A program made the position numbers and the translations under genes. Under the pieces are notes generated by a model. That model was not told the origin of the DNA and made no database searches. It saw nothing but the letters and a program-made list of their open reading frames with translations. From Clostridiales bacterium (GTDB lineage Bacteria; Bacillota; Clostridia; Lachnospirales; Anaerotignaceae), in the NCBI GenBank assembly GCA_018364635.1, contig JAGZLR010000042.1:1-17691 (forward strand): 17,691 nucleotides of DNA. Direction: 5' to 3'. Each line of letters begins with the position of its first letter. The stretch's first letter is position 1. Below, in pieces: positions 14,744-17,691 of the stretch.

Positions 14744-14762
14744 CTATTAAAAACTTCTTGTC

Positions 14763-14791
14763 TTTTCATAAAACTTACAGTAAAATATAAT
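14763..14791 (+). promoter_or_regulatory. Promoter of luxS
   Basis: TTTTCA (14763-14768) and TATAAT (14786-14791) are 17 bases apart. The resulting leader of under 20 bases leaves no room for a riboswitch. Confidence 0.6.
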
Positions 14792-14815
14792 TAAAATTGA
14801 TCAGGAGGAGAAACA

Positions 14816-15304
14816 ATGGAAGTTGCAAGTTTTGGTATTAATCATGATAAACTTTTACGCGGGATTTATGTTTCAAGAAAAGATCAGATTGGAGGAGAAA
14901 CTCTAACGACCTTTGATATTCGTATGAAAGAACCAAACAGAGAAATGGTGTTGGATACCTCTGTCATGCATACCTTAGAACATGTGATGGCTATTTATCT
15001 GAGAAGTTACAGCACATGGGCGGACCGGACTATTTATGTAGGACCAATGGGCTGCCGGACTGGTATGTATTTAATTTTTAAAGGGGATTTATCCAGCGAA
15101 GATATTCTTCCTCTTATGCGGGATACTTATGAATACGTCGCTTCCTTTACCGGAGAAATTCCAGCTGCCAAATCCTATATGTGCGGTAACTATCTGGATC
15201 ATAATCTGGAGATTACAAAAATTGAGTGCCGCAAGTTTTTGGACGAAGTATTAATCCCAATCAAAAAAGAAAATATGGAGTATCCAGAAATGGATTATGA
15301 ATAA
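14816..15304 (+). CDS. luxS: S-ribosylhomocysteine lyase LuxS
   Basis: This is a complete LuxS of 162 residues, the metalloenzyme that splits S-ribosylhomocysteine into homocysteine and DPD, the precursor of autoinducer 2, as part of the activated methyl cycle. The metal site is H52 and H56 in the HTLEH motif together with C123 (CGNYLDHNL). The catalytic residues are E55 and C80 (GPMGCRTGMY). The length matches the family. The ATG follows AGGAGGAG by 5 bases. It is a single-gene unit with its own promoter and terminator. No mtnN (pfs) or methionine-cycle gene is beside it, so its partners must lie elsewhere. An AI-2E family membrane protein is encoded about 2.4 kb away. Confidence 0.98.
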   Translation: MEVASFGINHDKLLRGIYVSRKDQIGGETLTTFDIRMKEPNREMVLDTSVMHTLEHVMAIYLRSYSTWADRTIYVGPMGCRTGMYLIFKGDLSSEDILPLMRDTYEYVASFTGEIPAAKSYMCGNYLDHNLEITKIECRKFLDEVLIPIKKENMEYPEMDYE

Positions 15305-15339
15305 AAAAACAGCCGGTAAAGACTACCGGCTGTTTTTTT
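15303..15339 (+). terminator. Terminator of luxS
   Basis: A 16-base stem (15303-15318 with 15324-15339, core ACAGCCGGTA) closes on AAGAC and ends in seven T residues, immediately after the luxS stop codon. Confidence 0.95.
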
Positions 15340-15462
15340 ATTTAAGTTTTATGAAAAAAAATGAAAGATTTTATGAAGTTTATTTTTTTTCTCTATAACT
15401 TGTTGTAGTATAAATAATAAATGGTTTTGTGGTTTTCTGAAAAAGAAAGGTCGTGAGAAATA

Positions 15463-16023
15463 ATGAAATTGCTTTTTATAGGGATATGTGCTTTATTTCT
15501 GCTGACAGGCTATCATCAAGGGCCACCACCAGTAGAGAATTCTTCTGATCTAAGTGATATATCTTCCAATGAAGTTGATCTTCTCTTAACAGCGCCTCCT
15601 ACGTTAACCTTCACTGATCCTCTTTCCAGCAAAGATAACGTATTTTCGGTGGAAAGTAATACCTATCAATGGAAATTTTTAGAAAATTCAGAACCTTTGG
15701 GTATTGTTGCCTGCGGCTCATCCCCTTTAGAGGTGGATGCGGAAAAAGCAGAGAAACTAAAAATTCCACAATACCAACAAACCGAAAGTGTATCCTTCCT
15801 TATCTCTAGTGCCATTGCGCCTGATAAAATTACAGTCAACACATGGGATATTACCCTTGCAGGAACTGATGCGAAACCAAGCGAAACAAAAGAGTACAAA
15901 TCACCTTTTTGTATCAGTTTAGAAAAAAATCGAATTTACGAATTTGTAGCAGTCTGGGAAGAAAAACAGTACAATCAGAGAAACTTTTCAGGGGAAGCGT
16001 CTTATATCTTAGTAACAGAATAA
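15463..16023 (+). CDS. Small exported protein with a degenerate lipobox
   Basis: I do not recognise a family for this 186-residue protein. The N-terminus (MKLLFIGICALFLLTG) is a typical lipoprotein signal peptide, but the position where Cys should follow LLTG is Tyr17 (codon TAT, one base from the Cys codon TGT). A low-complexity linker (PPPVENSSDLSDISSNEVD) follows, as in lipoproteins. A domain of about 130 residues rich in predicted beta strands comes next, with two cysteines (C84 and C149). Without the Cys the protein may be secreted or stay tethered by the uncleaved helix. The ATG is preceded at a distance by AAAGAAAGG, a modest ribosome binding site. It is flanked by terminators on both sides, so it is a single-gene unit. 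Confidence 0.75.
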   Translation: MKLLFIGICALFLLTGYHQGPPPVENSSDLSDISSNEVDLLLTAPPTLTFTDPLSSKDNVFSVESNTYQWKFLENSEPLGIVACGSSPLEVDAEKAEKLKIPQYQQTESVSFLISSAIAPDKITVNTWDITLAGTDAKPSETKEYKSPFCISLEKNRIYEFVAVWEEKQYNQRNFSGEASYILVTE

Positions 16024-16030
16024 TTCTCCT

Positions 16031-16063
16031 AAAAAAGCCTCGGCACATCACCGAAGCTTTTTT
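16031..16063. terminator. Bidirectional terminator
   Basis: AAAAAAGCCTCGG (16031-16043) pairs, with one mismatch, with CCGAAGCTTTTTT (16051-16063) around a 7-base loop. It serves the exported-protein gene and the convergent glycosyltransferase gene, whose stop codon it touches. Confidence 0.88.
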
Positions 16064-17096
16064 ATTTGCAGCTATACATTTTCTTTGCAGCCATCTCATA
16101 AAAAGAGCGCCAACGGCTTAAAATTGCCTCCTGGGAATAAACCAATCTTCCTTTGATGGCATTTTCTTTCCATTGGGCAAAAAAGTGTGGATTTTCCGCT
16201 AGTTTTTTCACATACACCGCCAATTCCTTATCGCTTTGTGCCATAAGAGCAAAACTTGAAAATACACCGTTATAATAGGGTAAATTCCTCAAAACAATTG
16301 GCATTCCTACTGTCATCGCCTCCATAACCGTCATAGGAAATAACTCTTCATAGCTAGGCAGTAGAAAAATATCCGCCATATTGTAAAACTCATTCATTTT
16401 TTCACGATCAATAATTCCTGGAAAGTGTAGATTATTGGGCGGATGATCCATCAATTTTTTTAACTTTATATAGCCACTTGTCACCGCACCAAAAGAAAAC
16501 CCTCCTGCCCACCAAAAATCAATCTGGGGAAATGTCTGCGCCAATGCTGCAAAGGTATGGATTCCTTTTCGTTCCTGCATTTGACCTGCGCCAAAAACAA
16601 CGAAACGGTTTTGGGGAACATTCCATTTTTTTCTTATTTCTATTTTTTGCCGCGGATTGACTGTAAAAAAATGGGCCCTGGAAACAAAATTTGGTATAAA
16701 TGATATTTTTTCTTCTGCTATGCCATAGGAGGCAAGTTTTTGGCAGAAATATGGGTTCACAGTGACTAAATAATCCATACTGCGATAAAAATAAATAAGA
16801 TACTTATCAAAAAATTTCTGTCCTGCTTTCGTCAAATGGAGACTATCTTCCATAGTTTCCGGAAGAAAATGGACAGAACCAACACTGACAGGATCTCTGC
16901 CGGCCTTTTCTCGAAGTAAATATTGTGGATTCACCGTATGACAATGGCAAATATCACAGGAGCGTTTCTCATTTTCAAACACCATATATTCGTCTTTCAG
17001 GCCGTCTCTGACTAAATTGATCTGTTCCCGCGTCGCACTAGCAACACCTTGACCTTTTACTTTCTCTGCGGAAGAGAGCATATTAATTGAGATCAT
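16062..17096 (-). CDS. Glycosyltransferase family 4 (GT-B fold)
   Basis: This is a 344-residue retaining glycosyltransferase of the GT4 type. The N-terminal half carries MLSSAEKVKGQGVASATREQ, the CHTVNPQYLL segment, SVGSVHFLPETMEDS and MDYLVTVNPYF. The C-terminal donor-binding half starts with FVVFGAGQMQERKG and contains E251-x7-E259 in PSYEELFPMTVMEAM, the nucleotide-sugar motif. The KGQGV start resembles the Firmicutes branch related to diacylglycerol glucosyltransferases of glycolipid synthesis, so a lipid or cell-envelope acceptor is plausible but unproven. There is no signal peptide; it should act in the cytoplasm at the membrane face. The ATG at 17094-17096 follows AAGGAGGG. No partner glycosyltransferase or lipid gene is adjacent in the window. 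Confidence 0.9.
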   Translation of the reverse strand: MISINMLSSAEKVKGQGVASATREQINLVRDGLKDEYMVFENEKRSCDICHCHTVNPQYLLREKAGRDPVSVGSVHFLPETMEDSLHLTKAGQKFFDKYLIYFYRSMDYLVTVNPYFCQKLASYGIAEEKISFIPNFVSRAHFFTVNPRQKIEIRKKWNVPQNRFVVFGAGQMQERKGIHTFAALAQTFPQIDFWWAGGFSFGAVTSGYIKLKKLMDHPPNNLHFPGIIDREKMNEFYNMADIFLLPSYEELFPMTVMEAMTVGMPIVLRNLPYYNGVFSSFALMAQSDKELAVYVKKLAENPHFFAQWKENAIKGRLVYSQEAILSRWRSFYEMAAKKMYSCK

Positions 17097-17164
17097 AAAA
17101 CCCTCCTTATCTGTGTTATCATACCCGAAAACAAATCATTCATACAGCTCTATAGAAAGAAAAA

Positions 17165-17188
17165 AAGAACGGCTAAAAAGCCGTTCTT
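17165..17188 (-). terminator. Terminator of the S1-repeat gene
   Basis: AAGAACGGCT (17165-17174) pairs with AGCCGTTCTT (17179-17188) around AAAA. On the minus strand it runs into a T tract, 9 bases after the stop codon. Confidence 0.92.
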
Positions 17189-17196
17189 CTGTTTTC

Positions 17197-17691
17197 TTAT
17201 TCTTCTGTAGCTACTTCTTCTGCTACTGGAGTATCTGCTTCTTTTTTGCTTAAACTGATCTTTTTCTGTTCCGCATTAACCTCAAGTACTTTTACTTTGA
17301 TTACTTGACCAACTGTCAGTTCATCTTCAGGTTTTGCAATATGTTTTGCAGAAATCTGGGAAATGTGAACAAGGCCATCAATACCTGGTTCCAGCTCTAC
17401 AAAAGCACCGAAAGGCACCATACGTACAACTTTACCTTCAACAATAGAGCTTAAAGCATATTTTTCTTCTGCTCTGCTCCAAGGATTTTCACTGGCATCC
17501 TTCAGAGAAAGAGAAATTTTGCCTTTTTCTTTGTCTACATTTAAGATGACAACTTCTACTTCCTGACCTTCAGAAAGAAGTTCTTTTGGACTGGAAATAC
17601 GGCCCCAGCTCATTTCAGAGATATGAATCAGACCATCTACACCGCCTAAATCAACGAAAGCACCGAAGTCTGTAAGTCTGCTTACTTTGCC
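17197..17691 (-). CDS. S1-repeat RNA-binding protein, C-terminal part (gene runs off the right edge)
   Basis: The last 164 codons of a protein with S1 (OB-fold) RNA-binding repeats are present. One nearly whole repeat (GKVSRLTDFGAFVDLGGVDG, then LIHISEMSW, EVVILNVDKEKGKISLSLK) is followed by a second (GKVVRMVPFGAFVELEPGID, then GLVHISQIS, KVLEVNAEQKKISLSKKEA). An acidic tail (PVAEEVATEE) ends it. The reading frame stays open to the window edge, so the internal ATG at 17613 is not a start. The pattern fits ribosomal protein S1 of Firmicutes. In many clostridia this same S1 block is fused behind IspH, and the missing 5' part prevents a choice. It probably binds mRNA during translation initiation. 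Confidence 0.9.
   Translation of the reverse strand, partial: GKVSRLTDFGAFVDLGGVDGLIHISEMSWGRISSPKELLSEGQEVEVVILNVDKEKGKISLSLKDASENPWSRAEEKYALSSIVEGKVVRMVPFGAFVELEPGIDGLVHISQISAKHIAKPEDELTVGQVIKVKVLEVNAEQKKISLSKKEADTPVAEEVATEE

Noticed and set aside
14646..14815. Possible SAM-responsive riboswitch before luxS
   Set aside because: The predicted luxS leader is under 20 bases, and no conserved SAM riboswitch core or terminator precedes the gene.

Overview
The window is AT-rich DNA of a low-GC, Gram-positive anaerobe, most likely a member of the Clostridia (Lachnospirales-like). The signs are strong AGGAGG ribosome binding sites, short operons closed by tight hairpin terminators, an acyl-CoA dehydrogenase, an oxygen-sensitive hybrid cluster protein, a short CstA, luxS, and a remnant of the sporulation gene spoIVA. 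The genus cannot be fixed from this sequence alone.

Left part (1-5477). An acyl-CoA dehydrogenase is cut by the left edge and preceded on the same strand by an Rrf2-type Fe-S/redox regulator with a palindromic candidate operator. Next is a divergent pair, a MerR regulator and a MATE efflux pump, sharing a promoter region with the 19-bp spacer of MerR-activated promoters. A membrane-anchored zinc-finger anti-sigma-like protein with no sigma factor beside it follows, then an unrecognised two-helix membrane protein that is the second gene of the cstA operon.

Middle part (5497-11251). This holds the CstA-family transporter, a cupin-hcp operon for nitrosative-stress defence whose promoter carries a Crp/Fnr-type inverted repeat centred at the predicted -41.5 position, and a zinc alcohol dehydrogenase. 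About 740 bases then lack an intact gene. They contain a decayed-looking membrane ORF, a very strong terminator and, on the minus strand, the 5' end of spoIVA (about 21 codons with its ribosome binding site), which stops after a foreign tail.

Right part (11252-17691). An AI-2E family membrane protein is followed by two tandem paralogous zinc dehydrogenases that differ at the cofactor-selecting residue. luxS lies divergently from them, and the shared intergenic region carries inverted repeats. Then come a small exported protein whose lipobox Cys is a Tyr, a GT4 glycosyltransferase, and the C-terminal part of an S1-repeat RNA-binding protein cut by the right edge.

The region looks like ordinary chromosomal housekeeping and accessory metabolism. 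I see no phage, insertion sequence, CRISPR array, tRNA or rRNA. The most informative oddities are the spoIVA scar, the two architecturally precise regulator-promoter pairs (MerR/MATE and the cupin-hcp activator site), the lost lipobox and the orphan anti-sigma-like protein.
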